From: Erysipelotrichaceae bacterium
Lineage (GTDB): Bacteria > Bacillota_I > Bacilli_A > Erysipelotrichales > Erysipelotrichaceae
DNA: 64,000 nucleotides
Assembly (NCBI GenBank): GCA_022767445.1
Contig: JALENJ010000068.1
Location: forward strand, 1-64,000
Direction: 5' to 3'
The translations under genes and the position numbers were made by a program. Positions within the stretch are counted from its first letter, which is position 1, and each line of letters starts with the position of its first letter. Shown here piece after piece: positions 63,700 to 64,000 of this stretch. The notes beneath the pieces were generated by a model. The model was not told the origin of the DNA and searched no databases. It was given only the letters and a program-made list of their open reading frames with translations.

Positions 63700-64000
63700 T
63701 TAATCTACTTGATCATAGATGCGATGTGCATATTCACTAGGTGTAATACCATAACTCTGAGAGAATTTCTTAGAGAAATAGTGAATCGAATTATAACCCA
63801 ACATTGAGGCAATCTCTGTTATGGTGTATTCACCCTTACGGATTAAGAGTCTGCTTTGGTTGAGCTTTGCGGTATTGATATATTGTTTCGGTGGAACAAG
63901 TAAATTATCACGGAACATATTCTGTAGTGTACTGCGAGATATCGCAAAACGTTCACAGATCTGCTCAACTGGTAATGTCTCAAAGATATGTTTGTGGATA
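63700..64000 (-). CDS. AraC family regulator (C-terminal part; continues beyond window)
   Basis: ICERFAISRSTLQNMFRDNLLVPPKQYINTAKLNQSRLLIRKGEYTITEIASMLGYNSIHYFSKKFSQSYGITPSEYAHRI. Confidence 0.88.
   Translation of the reverse strand, partial: IHKHIFETLPVEQICERFAISRSTLQNMFRDNLLVPPKQYINTAKLNQSRLLIRKGEYTITEIASMLGYNSIHYFSKKFSQSYGITPSEYAHRIYDQVD

Overview
Low-GC Firmicutes chromosome segment, probably Erysipelotrichia-like (inferred from gene style only, low confidence). Left to right: (1) the left edge is a partial, N-terminally truncated VirD4/TraG-type coupling protein fragment (conjugative element remnant); (2) two tandem Hsp20 genes behind a CIRCE-like operator; (3) a LevR-type PRD/AAA+ regulator with a degenerate Walker A, a DUF3284-like gene, and a cellobiose-family PTS operon with three GH1 paralogs, an esterase, a ROK kinase and a CMD-cupin protein; (4) redox and regulator genes, including a thioredoxin-like gene with an in-frame stop at codon 3, a truncated HxlR gene, a DUF4097 solenoid with PadR, asnA, and a TrxR-like flavoprotein lacking the NADPH motif; (5) a heterodimeric ABC exporter with a divergent TetR, a MocR-like regulator lacking the PLP lysine, pdxK/pdxY, AraC, Dps, and an antiporter behind a terminator-bearing leader RNA; (6) a purine operon purE-F-M-N-O-H(AICARFT only)-D-L with a structured leader; (7) a decayed AbiE locus next to an IS-end remnant whose homolog lies near 62.8 kb; (8) amino-sugar metabolism: nagA, agaS, a mannose-family EIIA, and a divergent NanE/ROK/RpiR/SGNH versus GH20/ABC/DUF4127/MsmK-like locus; (9) an IS-interrupted DUF4143 ATPase gene, an internally deleted ISL3-like transposase and a partial AraC gene at the right edge. 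All assignments come from reading the sequence and protein motifs; no database search was run.
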